Below are positions 1-11,485 of a stretch of DNA of 64,000 bases, piece after piece. The first letter of the stretch is position 1; each line of letters starts with the position of its first letter. A program made the translations under genes and the position numbers. The notes below the pieces were generated by a model. The model made no database searches and was not told the origin of the DNA. It saw only the letters and a list, made by a program, of their open reading frames with translations. Origin of the DNA: Heliocybe sulcata (Eukaryota > Basidiomycota > Agaricomycetes > Gloeophyllales > Gloeophyllaceae); assembly GCA_004369045.1 (NCBI GenBank), contig ML213510.1:818736-882735 (forward strand), read 5' to 3'.

Positions 1-1740
1 GACTCTTCCTCCGAGTTCGAGGTGGTTAAACACTGGGGTAGTCTCAGCCCATGGTACTCAGTGCAGTCGAAGGACCTCCCGGAGTCGTCCCCCGAGATTC
101 CGCAAGGATGCAGCATCACCCAGGTACATCTGCTGCACCGGCATGGGGCACGCTACCCCACCGAGGGCAGCGCGCTGGCGAGTCTGGCGGAGAAGGTGCA
201 CAATGCTTCGACTGGCGCCGGTTTCAGTGCTAGCGGTCCGCTTGCGTTCTTGAACACTTGGACTTATAAGCTTGGAGCGGAGCTTTTGACTCCGTTTGGG
301 CGGGAGCAGTTGTAAGGCCTAGCCTCCTCCTACCTCCAATCATCATACAGACTTACGCTTCGATAGATACGATCTCGGCGTTGCTTTCCGGATCAGGTAC
401 GGTCATCTCTTGGAGGGATTTGATCAGTTGCCAGTATTCCGGACTACGTCTGAAGGTATGGACCTACGATGGCGTTGGGGCAGGGATCATACTGACTTCT
501 GTTTCATCACAGCTCGCATGGTAGACTCTGCGTACGTGTTTGCATCCTTCTGAAACTCGACAATCCTAACGTACATAATAGTCTCAACTTCGCTGCCGGA
601 TTCTTCGGTGTCCAATCCTACCAGACCGACTACCACCAGCTCATAATGGAAGAGCCCGTCGATAACATCGCTTACAATAATACTCTGGCGCCCTTCTACT
701 CCTGCCCGAATTTCGGTGGCAATGGGCGGAGCCTTGGCGAATGGGAAGAGAAGTACCTTCAGCCAGCGTTGGAGAGGATATCTTCGATGATCCAGGGTAT
801 CAACTTCACGATCTCGGATATGGCTGCGATGCAGCAGACGTGTATCTACGAGGTCAGTTTCTTCCGCTCTTGCAGGTTTGACTGAGGCTGAGACCTGTAT
901 ACAGATGGTCGCACTGGGCTTCTCCGAGTTTTGTGGCTTGTTCACTGAAGAAGAATGGAGAGGCTTTGATTACCTCCTAGGTCAGTCTTCAGCTCTTACT
1001 TGTGCGTTCCAAATTTCTCTGACACGTCGCTTTCGCAGACGTGGAATTCTGGTACTACTTTGGGCCCGGTAACCCTGCGTCTGCCGCTGCCGGACTCGGA
1101 TGGGTAGCAGAGCTTGTAGCCCGCCTTACAGAGACCCCAATTACCTCGCCTGTTGGGGAAGTGAACACAACGCTGGCGAACAATACAACGTTCCCACTTA
1201 ATCAACCCATATATGTGGATGCCACCCATGACACCGTCATTTCTACCAGTAAGCTCTATGCTCCCCTTCCAACTGAGACTGCGTAGAGCTAACGTCTACC
1301 AGTACTGACGACCATGAACTTCACGTCCCTGGCGAAGAGCGGGCCACTTCCCTTCGACCATATCCCCGCAAACCTCGTAAGTCTCTTCATGTCCCATCTT
1401 CCCTCTAACCGACTCTCATACTTCCCAGTCGTACGTCGCCAGCCAATTCTCACCCTTCGCCTCCAACCTAGTCGGCCAAGTCCTCTCTTGCCCCTCCTCC
1501 GGCACCCCGTCACACATCCGCTGGGTCCTCAACGACGCCGTCCTGCCCTTAACTGGACTGGGTAGCTGCCCCGAGGACCCGAATGGGTTATGTCCGCTGG
1601 ACGTCTTCGTCAAAGGGATGAAGGACAGGATCAACGAGATCGATTACGAGTATGATTGTTTCGCAAACTTGACGGTGCCGGACCCAGATACGATCGTGGA
1701 CGGGCGGTACCCGGCCTATCTCAGGAATGGGACGGCGTAG
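1..1740 (+). CDS. Secreted histidine acid phosphatase (phytase-like), 5' end outside window
   Basis: Histidine acid phosphatase clan 2, which hydrolyses phosphomonoesters such as phytate outside the cell. The frame is open from base 1. Exons that keep frame: 1-311, 367-455, 513-531, 582-852, 905-980, 1039-1248, 1303-1376 and 1429-1740, giving 453 visible residues. The catalytic LLHRHGARYPT motif (nucleophile His and phosphate-binding Arg) is in the first visible exon, and the partner His-Asp motif (ATHDTVIS) is near 1230. Two Cys-rich stretches near the C-terminus fit family disulfides. The signal peptide must lie upstream of the window. The paralogue at 14,041-16,143 on the other strand has the same intron positions. 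Seen: motifs and splice sites. Inferred: phytase rather than general acid phosphatase activity. Confidence 0.93.
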
Positions 1741-1984
1741 GAACGCGGTGCATTTGAAGACGGTTCGACAGGTGCGGTGTCTCTCATTACTATTTCTGTG
1801 GAAGTATCAAACACTCCTTCATTGAACTACACCCATAACATTGCTATTCGAGGTAATCCACCGTTTTTCATATGCTACATGCCATAGGTTCGCCACGGAG
1901 CAGGGCTCAGCGTGGTTCATACAAGTACATAAAGCCCACGAGGGGTTGAACCAGCATCAGCATATTCTCAGAACGTCCGCGATA

Positions 1985-3667
1985 TCACAAAACCCACGCC
2001 TTTGACTTCTGGACACCAACCGACGAAGTCGAAGACGCTCCTTTCTTGTGTCCCTTCCCGGTAGCAACACTCTGCCACCCATCCTTCCCTCTCTCATCAT
2101 GATCCTCCCGCAACGGGCTCTTCTTCCGACCTCGCTTATGCCCTGCATTCTTACTCTTGCTCCCCTCCAGCACCTTGTCCATAGCCTCGCATATCCCCGG
2201 GTTACACACCTTCCCGTGGGCGGGACAGAGCACCTCATTGGTGGTTTTCTCGGTGTAGTCACTCCAGAGGTTTTCCTCGGGTTCGACAATTACAGGGGTT
2301 GTCCGAGATGCCACCGGTAAGTCGGACCATGCAGAGATCGGAGAATCTCCCTCAGTCGGGTCTGTGCTGTCATCCGACATGTACATGTATGGTGCGTATG
2401 CAGGCATCTGATAAGGCCGCTGAGGCGCTGGTGCCTTGATCGCCGCGCACGCGGGAGTGCCCGTCTTCGCCGCTACCTGCGTAGAAGTAGTCGATGCGAC
2501 TTGTTTCTGCGTGGCATGTGCTGTGCCACCTTTCGCAGATGCTCTACTGGGCCCTAGTTGAAGCCGTCAGTACTGCGACATGATAGAACGGTAGGCGAGG
2601 GCTCTACCAGCAGAGTGCTTGGCGGAAGGGGGGCCTCTAGTCCATGCGCCGCCGGAAGTGGTGGCCGTAGCATTGCCCAGAGGCGGGCCTCTGCCCCAGG
2701 CCCCAGCTGGTCTGATAGCAGCCACATTGCCATTCCTTGCCTCAGGCCAGACAGGAGAACCGCCTATAGCATGGTGAATCAATGCTGGAAGGAGTGCAGG
2801 AAAATGTGACCCACCGGGAGCACGTCCAGAAGCCTGGCCATTGCCAGGAGGGGCACTCCTGGACTGGACCCATGCCGCGGAGCCCACTGCAAGAGAGTCA
2901 TTGTAAGCAGCACTTAACACACGAAGATGTCACTAACCAGTCGCAGGTCGGGGAACCTGGACCGGGCCTGTGGGGAACAGTGTTTCAGGGAGCGCCAAAC
3001 ATAATCCGATGACCTGATCGGCCGCGGGCGTATTGCACCTATGACTGAGGGGGTAAGGATATTTGAAGATACTGGAGGATACCAAGTAAGTTCTGGTGAA
3101 TGTCATGAAGAAAGAAGGTGTAGTATACTTCTTGACGGCATGCCACTGCTTCTCCTCGAACCACGATCTCTCGATGGACAAATTCTTCCAACCTACTCAG
3201 AAGGTTAGTGGAAATGAGTTCTCTGTAGTTAGCGACTGCTGACTTACATATTTTTTCGATTTCGTGGATGCTACTGATCTTGCACCGAAAGATCATGCTG
3301 ACCCTCTCCTTATCCTCCTCAGTGGGATTGAGCAGCATTTCCGACCACCTATGCTCTCCAAGGAGCTTCCTCTCCTCGTTGAAGCTTAGTGACACCGCAA
3401 AAATGACCATATTCGGCGACTGTGGCAGATGCCACACGGTGGCACGGTGAGCTCGGACGTGTGGCAAGGGCAATCAGGATGCACACGCACGCTAGGCCTG
3501 AAGTGGAGACTCGCGAGGTAGGCATGACTACCTAGAATACAAGCCAGCCACTGTGCCAGCATCTTCCTGTCCTGTACCACTTGCATGTCCGGTCCAGGGT
3601 ACGGCTGGTAGACGACGTAGACAGCCTCCTCTACGGGACGAGGTGGTGACTTCTCGCGTTTTACCAT
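1985..3667 (-). CDS. Conserved uncharacterised protein
   Basis: I do not recognise the family. The ATG at 3667 and consistent splicing give exons 3667-3532, 3451-3248, about 3182-2933, about 2895-2580 and about 2555-1985, all joining in frame (about 500 residues). The N-terminal half is globular with many aromatic residues (for example YVVYQPYPGPDMQ, then SFNEERKLLGEHRW). The middle is Gly/Ala/Pro-rich and probably disordered. Near the C-terminus is a short Cys/His cluster (VLCPAHGKVCNPGICEAM) followed by a Lys/Arg-rich tail (GHKRGRKKS) that could be a nuclear localisation signal. A TATA-like box lies about 105 bp upstream. Exons 3-5 have approximate ends. The Cys cluster suggests metal or nucleic-acid binding, but this is a guess. 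Confidence 0.7.
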
Positions 3668-3770
3668 AGTGTCTCTTCGGGAGCTTTGTGCTGGTGTAAG
3701 CGGAGGTCGGGTGTGGCACTGGGAGGTTAGTGGTAAGTGAACAATGAAGCAGTAGCCGGATGGCGGCGCG

Positions 3771-3779
3771 CTTTATATA
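3771..3779 (-). promoter_or_regulatory. TATA-like box for the gene starting at 3667
   Basis: A TATATAAA-type stretch on the minus strand about 105 bp before the ATG at 3667. The rest of 3668-4415 holds no convincing coding frame and serves as promoter and as 3' flank of the TMEM16 gene. Confidence 0.35.
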
Positions 3780-4415
3780 TGTCGTGCCACAGTTCCTAAT
3801 CTGGTAAGTTAGCTGTACCCTTTGTCCTTTCAACTTCAAGTGGCTGACTGGGTCTAGACCCACAGCAAGCGATGATAACCATGAGCTCTTATGTCTGGAA
3901 AGCAGTGGCTGGACCTTCCCGGAACCTTAGACGGACAGTACCTATCGCAGTCAACCGGCAGCTGAGATGGCGTCTAATCCTGTGAGGTCGCTGAAATAGT
4001 ATGCGGGTCAATGCGTCTTCTGGTGTGCCAAGATATAAGCGGGATACTTACTTGAAATTCAAGCAGACAGTCGCGATCTCGGAACGCGCATCAACGCTGA
4101 AATATTACTCAAATGCCCCTCCTAATATGGACATCCACATACCGGATATGGCAACTCGTCCTCGGACGAATATCGCCCTCTCCTCGAATTCGAGGAGATC
4201 ATGATGGCCAAAGGGCCGAAGTATATACACCGTGTATTCAACTATCTAATGCTACGTGATGACAAGATACTATGATAAGGGATACATATGTTTGAATTAC
4301 AGTTCGTTCTATCGTATAACGCTCGTATCCAAAACGTCCTTTTGCCTGCGAGGCCAGCGTTCAAGAGTCCACTACTTTCCCCACCCCAAGTCTTCTCGCA
4401 ACCCATCCCAGCACC

Positions 4416-6891
4416 TCACGCGTCCTTCACGCCCCTCCTAATCTCATCCAGCCCCTCATCAACTCCCCAGAACGCCAGAATCGCATTGCTCTCCTCCACC
4501 ACATCCTCCGGCACCTTCTCCCCCTCCACAATATTCTTCTGAATCCCCAAACTCCCGAGGTACTTCTCCTTCACACTCTTCTCCACCTCCTCAGCGCCCT
4601 TGACCTCCTCGCTCCCCTTCCAAACAACCATCTCCACAAGATGCCCCACCACAGCCCTAACGACGATATACCCATGACTCGCCGCCAGCGCAATCAAGAC
4701 CGCTGTCACCACCAGCTGGTTCGAGTTCGGCCGTGCCCCTACCAGAACGGCGGTGTGCGGGTGGTCCTTCACCAGCGTCGTACTATTCCTCCCGTCCCCA
4801 GCCGCATGGTCAGGCCGGAAGAGGTATACCAGCGCCGAATTGGTGAGTGCGCCCAGCCAAGTGAGGAACGTCAGCATATCGAGCCACGGCCCAATCGTAT
4901 CCGTCCGCACAGGGATAGGCCGACGGTTATGTACCGTAATCTTGAATGCGTCAGAGCGCTGCTCGACGAGGTTATTCACCCACGCCATCACTAAACCCTC
5001 CCATCAGCCCTTTCACAGCCCCGACGAAGAGAGAGAGAGAAGAAAGGCGTACCAGGTGCAAGCGGCCAGATACTGCTCCAAAGCACCACATACCCAAACT
5101 GCGTAACCATCTCTGCAAAATCCCCAAACACCTCATACTCCCCGAGGGCGACCTCCCTCCTGACCACCTCCAAAAACTCCCTTTCCTCCTTCCCTTCACC
5201 CTCCCTCGTCTCGTCCTCAAACACGACCCGCTTCTTCGGGCTTTTTCTAGCCCCCGCGCCGCTCACTGTACCCGCGCTGGTAGAAAACGCATCCGAGATG
5301 GGCCGGCCGGATCGGACAGAGTCGACAGCGCGCAGGAAGAATGGGAGGACGTTCTCAAGGAAGAAGTTGATAATCTGGTTCGTCACGGTGTACGCATACA
5401 TCTGGTTCTGCAACCTCGCCGGGTTGAGCTTCTGCCTTGCACTCTGGCTATCCTTGACGAACAACGTCTTTCCTCTACTCTCGGCTGCAAGCATGGTAGT
5501 ATTAAGCCCGCTGGCTTGGCCCATCGCGCCAGACACTTTCGCCGCGAGTCCCGATGCCACTCCGGTAGACGAGAGCACGTTGGCTTGGACGAACTGCATG
5601 ACGCGCTCGCCGAAGGGCACGTATACGAATGCCGAGAGCCCCAAACCCAGGTACGCGACAATGGCGGACAGGGAGAAGGTCTTGATCGTAAGCGAGCGGT
5701 TGTACGACGACTGGTGCGCGTGGTTCTCCCAGTCCGTGAAGCTCACTGCGTACTTTTGGTAGAAGCTCAGGAATTGTGGGACTAGGGCTATGAATAAGAC
5801 GGTAGGTGCAAAGCCCTGTACCTCATATCTGAACAGCTGCCTTCAGGCTTTGAGAGCAGACGACACTCACGATCCATTTCTGGCCCGGGCCAGTATACAA
5901 CTGCGTGATAAACGCCTCGAACACAAACATGGCCGTCAGCAGCACAGCGAGCACACCAGCAAACAGTCCAATGACAGGGACACTCGCCAGCGTCCTTAGC
6001 TCTCTTTTCCACCACGGGAAGCCCGCCTGGTAGCCCGCCCTGCGCTTTTCGACCTTGAAGGAGCCGCGGGTGCCCCAACGGACGGCGAGGATGCGCTCGT
6101 GCACGCGCCAGTACTCGACGAAGGCGGTGGAGTAGAGGAGGATGAGGAGGGAGTAGAGCGGGGAGTAGGGTGTGCCGAGGTAGTAAAAGCCGGCGCCAAG
6201 AACAGACGGGATAAGGAGGGACTTCGTGTATGCAGAAAGGAAGGCGAAGTAAAGGGCTACGGATTCACCAAACTGGGGGACCGGGACCGAGTCAGTATAT
6301 GAAGGGGGTGTACTGTGGCTATATACTCACTTGCTCACGAATTTTATCGAGATGAACTGAGCCGGACTGGCGCGAAGTCCAGGAGCGGATCCAGTGCTCG
6401 TTAAATTCGTAGTCATGTAAAGCCATGACGGACTCGACGCGGTCCCAGTCTTTGGATCTTGGAAGAACTCCAAGCCCTCCGTCTGGCGGCATGGACGTGA
6501 TATATCCGTGTATCAGACGAAGGCGGTCGGAGGGGGACAGGGAGGTGCTGTTGATATCACCCATTCGGTGGGTAATAGGGAGACCTGACAGGAAGTCGGA
6601 GTATCTACGCGTCTCATATTTGAGGCGAACATAGTGTTAATACAGCTTCACTCACCTCTCGCTGTGCACGAGACGCACTAAAGTGCTCGCGGGACACCAT
6701 ACCAGAACGAGCAGCTGGCCCGCACTCTCCCCCCTCCTTCCTACCGCCTTCAGCCCGGCATTGTGAAGGGTGTCAATAAGGTTCGAGTACTGTCTCTCTG
6801 CGCGTTGTGCGTCTTCTATGGCTTGAGGCTTGGAGAGTGGGCGAGGCGAAGATGCGCGGAAGACTACCACCAAGTCCACTCGCGGCGGCAT
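4416..6891 (-). CDS. TMEM16/anoctamin family membrane protein (Ist2-like)
   Basis: Fungal anoctamins are multi-pass ER or plasma-membrane proteins acting as Ca2+-regulated lipid scramblases or ER-plasma membrane tethers. Exons that keep frame: 6891-6656, 6604-6331, 6272-5871, 5815-5053 and 4990-4416, giving 749 residues. The N-terminal cytosolic domain (DLVVVFR, later KAVGRRGE) is followed by the first membrane helices (FGESVALYFAFLSAYTKS), a hydrophobic helix near VIGLFAGVLAVLLTAMFVF, then the re-entry and groove region around SFTDWENHAHQSSYNRSL. The length is typical of fungal TMEM16. A charged linker (KKRVVFEDETREG) breaks the C-terminal membrane helices. There is no long basic tail like that of yeast Ist2. 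Family is confident; scramblase versus tether is not decided by sequence. Confidence 0.9.
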
Positions 6892-6966
6892 CTTGAGTAT
6901 ACCGGGCGGTCAGAGAGCGAAGTTCAGAGGAACGACAAGGGGCTCTGTGGGGTGCAGGCTACACGC

Positions 6967-6974
6967 ATTTATAG
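6967..6974 (-). promoter_or_regulatory. TATA-like box for the TMEM16 gene
   Basis: CTATAAAT on the minus strand, about 75 bp upstream of the ATG at 6891. The remaining intergenic DNA up to 7319 is shared with the divergent DAP3 gene and shows no other gene. Confidence 0.4.
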
Positions 6975-7319
6975 AGGTTCGTTGAGGTTGATCGACAGAA
7001 GCGTGCCTGGCATGACGCAGACGGGCTCCGTTGAACTTAGCTACTACGCGGTAGCTGTGCGGCTCTGCGTGGCAGTGGCGAAGTACGCGAGCCCAGGACT
7101 CAAATCACTGGCGGAAGTTCTGCCTATATTGTTATGCCCAGTCGATGCACAGTTAAATTTAGAATCAGCAGTCAAAGGGACGCCACTGTCCGCGCTGTAA
7201 TGATCATGCTTGGTTGAGGCCAAAAAATGTCGGCTAGGCGCGTTGTAGCGAAGTTTAGCACATTCCCACGAATACAATACTCTTGGTCTGAAAGCTTCAA
7301 GCTCTTAGCCTGCTGGAGA

Positions 7320-9187
7320 ATGTCCCTCTCTGCTCTTCGAAATGCGCAAAATAGCCTTCGCAGGACCGCCGCAGGCCCCTCTACGATAATCCGGCTGGCA
7401 GTACCAGGACAGCAAAGACACGCAGGTGGCCAAAAGCAGAAGACTGCTCCCAAAGCTAAAAGTATGGCCCACTGGACACTCGTTCACGAACGCTATTTAC
7501 CGGATGGGAACGCGCAGATAGCCAGGGTGGAGGACAGACGAAATCGACGAGGAAAAAGGAGAACAGCGGCCAGCCCGTGCGTAATCGTCCTGTGGACTGG
7601 CTAGGCAGACTGACTAGGGTTTGTGCATAGGTGTTCCGGCCCTTGCCACCGTCCCAGCTGCAGGACCCGATATTTCAATCAGAGAGCCGAGGGCAAGGTC
7701 TTGACTTGGAGGCCTTCAACCCTGTACGTCTGCCTTTCGACGGGCGCAAAGCGTCGCTTGACTTGGTCCATAGGACCTCACTACACCAGGGCATGTCGGG
7801 AATGTCGTAGCCTTCACTCCGACAGAGACGGACCCCATACGAATATTCGGTGTACCAAAGAATATACTGATTGACGTACGTATTCTGTTAATCCCTTTAA
7901 TTCACTCTGTTGCATAACGCGATACCCAAGCACCGTATCGCGTCGAAACCGCTTAGCGTCATCCGAGATGTGACGGTGGCAACGATTGACACACTGCAAG
8001 CCGCCGCAGAGACACCGAGCTCACAGACCAGGCTGGTGATGAGTGAGTTCTAAAGGCTATCGCATGTCGAGCAGTCCTGAACTACGGACAGCCGGTCCCA
8101 CTGGCTGCGGTAAAAGCACTGTCCTCCTCCAAGCAGTCGAGTACGCCGCCAAGACCGGCTGGCTTGTCTTCTACATCCCCCGAGGTCCGTTTGCCCCTCC
8201 CCTTCGCCCACAATAAAGCCCAAACCACTCATTACTACCACTGTCCAGCAATCAAACTCGTCGACTCCTCCACCACGCACATCTACGACCTCCGCACGCA
8301 AACCTTCATCCAGCCCAAGGCCGCATACCAGCTCCTCATACGTTTTCTCACCGTTAATCGCGACCGCCTGCAGAACCTCAAGACCACAGTTGAGACACCG
8401 TTAGACAGGAGGTCGACGGTGCCTGCAGGCCAAGGGCTGGTGGACCTGATTGAGATGGGGTTGAAGGACCCGTTCTTGGCGACGACGGTGTTGGCGACGT
8501 TATTGGACGAGCTGAGGAAGCAAACGAGGTCCGGATCGCGCTAGGCGTCCGAGTCTGAGCGCTGACACAACCCATGTAGGTACCCTGTGTTGCTAGCCGT
8601 GGACGATATCCAGGCGTTGTACTGCAAGACGGCATATCGCGATCAGCATTTTGCATCAATCAAGCCGTGGCATCTCTCCATGCCGCGGCTACTCCTTGAG
8701 CTCGCGTCCGGCAAGAAGTCATTCGTACGTGCCTCGCCCGCCTCACCCTCCCTTCTGTGTCTTTCGACCTAAATCCATTCTACAGGCTCGGGGAGCTATC
8801 CTAGGCGCGCTTTCAGACACCGTCACCCAATATAAGACCCCTCTGGAGCTCCGCAGAGCCCTAGGCCTACCAGACGTGGCTCCAGTCGGGCCGTTCGTAA
8901 AGACAAACAAAACTGTGGAAGAATACGCGGCGGGCCTGAAGGCTCTTCCTGTGCCGGGGAAGCTGTCACTGGATGAGGCGGCGCGGCTGTTTGAGGTGTG
9001 GGTGGAGGACAAGGCTGTTCCGCATTCTCATGATGGTTAGTATCGTTCGACTGGCATGCGGGAGCGGAGTGACTGATGAGGTTATTGGACAGTGCCAAAT
9101 GATGAGCTGTTTGTCTCGCAGTATACTGTTTCGGAGGGGAACGCGAGGGGATTTGTGAAGGGATTGTTGTCCACGCTGACGATATGA
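7320..9187 (+). CDS. RSM23: Mitochondrial small-subunit ribosomal protein mS29 (DAP3/Rsm23)
   Basis: GTP-binding component of the mitochondrial ribosomal small subunit. The N-terminus from the ATG at 7320 is Arg/Ser/Ala-rich with almost no acidic residues, as in a mitochondrial presequence. Supported exons: 7320-7461, 7552-7580, 7631 to about 7760, a short exon near 7830-7870 (FGVPKNILID), about 7940-8040, then 8092-8184, 8249-8528, 8580-8724, 8786-9035 and 9093-9187. The P-loop (TGPTGCGKST) is built across the splice at 8092, and LLAVDD near 8590 fits Walker B. The junction around 7760-7830 could not be resolved with a canonical donor in phase, so that part of the model is uncertain. The protein ends at GLLSTLTI, a normal family end. 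Confidence 0.88.
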
Positions 9188-9901
9188 TCTCCTCGATTTG
9201 GTTGCCCATTGCTGACTATCCTTCGTACTCTTGGCGGTGTGGCTGTGGCTGTTCTAGTACGCGTCCATAACGGCACGTGTGCGTGACAATCAATCTATGC
9301 GCCGAACTATGTCCCTAGATTTCTGCGCGCTGACTGGCGAATTCCGGCACAGTCCCATACTTCACATTACAAGGCGACGCTACTCCGACCGTCACGGTTC
9401 GTACGCATACCTGCCGGACATCCACGAGCCTCCCTACCCAACGTTCAACGTTAAACCCTGAGGCGTTCCTTCCATCCCCAGAATGACACAGTACTTAGTC
9501 TTCTGGTACTAGGCTCACCCCAAGAACATAGCATGCTGGTCCGTCCCTCTCTCTTTCTTCCTGCATCACCTCGCCAGTTACTGTGGCTGCCTCCTCCCAT
9601 GCAACTCAGACTTCCCCGCTGACGCCGTCTTCGCCATGGCCATTATACCTCTCCGACATGCCTCATCTTTGACGATTGCTATGACTATTGTCACTGGACG
9701 TCCGTTTCCTTCATTATATCATTAACTGACATTGCGCAGATGTGAGGCACAATGGGTAACCCGACTACAAAGTTAGCCGTCCATCCGGCCATGGTATTAC
9801 GTTTGGGATACTACTCTTCCACTCAGGTCCAGGGTATGCCTATCAACATGTCCACAAAGAATCAAATCGCCTCCCAGTCGACATGTCGTCTGCCCATCTC
9901 A
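9188..9901. other. Intergenic DNA, no gene seen
   Basis: Convergent 3' flanks of DAP3 and the next minus-strand gene. I see no coding frame with supporting splice sites, RNA gene or clear repeat. Frames on the plus strand here continue into DNA antisense to the 9902-11119 gene and look like shadows. Confidence 0.5.
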
Positions 9902-11119
9902 TTATTCCCAAACCAACTTTCCCTTTTCATCCACCGTCGCCGTCATCCCCCCACTCGCCTTCTTACCCCTGCTCTTCGCCTGCTCCATTACGCGCTCCCT
10001 CTCGAGTTCGCGCTTGTGCTTGGCAAGCTTTTCCAGCCGCTCGGCCTCAGCTTGGTCCTTAGCGGCCTTCTCCCGGTCGCGCTTGGCAGCGTTCTGCCGC
10101 TGCTTCTTCGTCACCGACTCCGGGGCCTTGAATTCTGGAGTAGAGGACGGCTGAGCGTTTGTAGGTGCTGTGCGACCTATATACACAGATTTGTCAGGAT
10201 CAGGGCGTGGTGTAATCAAGAGGGGATATCGAAGACGTACGCGAACGACTCTTGACGACGCCCCACCCGCCGTCGTCCTCTCCGTCTGCGTCAACGTCCT
10301 CATAGTCCCCCCATGAGAACCCAGTCGCTGGCTGTTCGCCTGGCGGGGGTTGTACGCGCATTACACGAGCGATACCGGGATAGTCTGGTGTCTCTGTCAT
10401 GCTGTATATATTCAATATTATAAGCATATAATTCAGTTATGAAGTTAAGATACGCACTCCTCGACACCAGTCTTCCGAGGCTTAGGAAGTAACTTCTGCG
10501 CAAGCGTCTTCCGGTTGTCCACCTCCTCGTCCGTAGGCTCGCTCACCGACGACGCAGCGAGCCCCGCATCACTAGTGTGCTCCGCAGACGGAGCCATAGC
10601 ACCTTCCGACGCCTCCTGCCTCCGGCTCCTTGAATGCGAGCTCACCTGCGTCCATGAGCCATCGGTATCAACGGGCGAAAGCTCTGCCCTCGGCTGAGAG
10701 AGCGGTTGCAACGACGACGGGCCCGGCCCCGCAGACGAGTCCGACAGCGTCCCCGGCACAGCCTTCTTCGCCTTCTTCTTCTTCGTCTTCTTCACCTTCG
10801 CACTCGTCTGGGGCTCGCTCGGCGGTGTCGGCGGCTCCGCGCCCGAGTCGAACCCGCCCGGCAGAGAGACAGTAGCAACAGGCGGGAACGGGACCACAAC
10901 CGGCTCGGGCGTCGAGGCGCCCGCTTTCCTTTCCTTCTTGTTCTTCTTGCTCTTCTTGCCAGGCTGCACGGCCTGCGCGAGCTTCTCGATCGACGAAGTA
11001 CTATCCGGGTGCGAGGCGGACGTGGCGTCTGGCTTTGAGAACTGGCTGTAGCCGTAGGCGAGAGCGGCGCCGCCGACGAGGCTGCTGACGAGGATTAATG
11101 TACTCGACATGGAGCCCAT
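9902..11119 (-). CDS. Uncharacterised N-terminally membrane-anchored protein
   Basis: Exons 11119-10458, 10401-10241 and 10176-9902 join in frame to 365 residues. The N-terminus has one hydrophobic segment right after the start (STLILVSSLVGGAALAYGY), consistent with a signal anchor. It is followed by Lys-rich low-complexity stretches (KKSKKNKKERK; KKTKKKKAKK) and Ser/Pro/Glu-rich disordered sequence. The most conserved-looking parts are an acidic-aromatic block (GFSWGDYEDVDADGEDDGGW) and a C-terminal charged helix (TKKQRQNAAKRDREKAA and on), which would form a long single alpha-helix or coiled coil. I do not recognise a catalytic domain. A role as an ER or mitochondrial outer-membrane adaptor or ribosome-associated factor is possible but unsupported. 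Confidence 0.75.
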
Positions 11120-11442
11120 AGTCTAAGTCAGTGGTATAAGAGAGTAGTTGTAAGGATAATTAAGGGAGAGGGATGCCAGTGAATGAGAACACGTCAACAA
11201 CTATAAATAACGCGCCCTTGTATTCGGTGCCTGATCCGCCTCGATCGTATACGCCACATCACAACTCTCGGGGATTATACCACAGGCATAGCAAATTATG
11301 ATCGCTAAACATGTCGGATGGGACAAGACGGCGAAGAGTTGCATGGCAATCATGCGAGAGTGAAAAGGTTGCGCTTTCCAGGGTACTCGCAAAGGTGCCC
11401 GACACCTAACCATGGACGTAATCCAAAGCCACAACGTACTTC

Positions 11443-11469
11443 GGTGCTCGAAATACGAATTTCGGCACC
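11443..11469. repeat. Short imperfect hairpin just past the ARG7 stop codon
   Basis: GGTGC-T-CGAAAT pairs with ATTTCG-GCACC around a short loop, with one bulge. It lies 17 bp beyond the ARG7 stop codon and so inside the expected 3' UTR. It may be an RNA structure or part of a small decayed inverted-repeat element. Positions 11120-11442 hold no gene I can support. Confidence 0.4.
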
Positions 11470-11485
11470 CAACAGTTGAATACCC

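Noticed and set aside
9752-10255. Plus-strand open frame of 167 codons
   Set aside because: Most of it is antisense to the last exons of the 9,902-11,119 gene, which has good splice support; there is no independent evidence for it.
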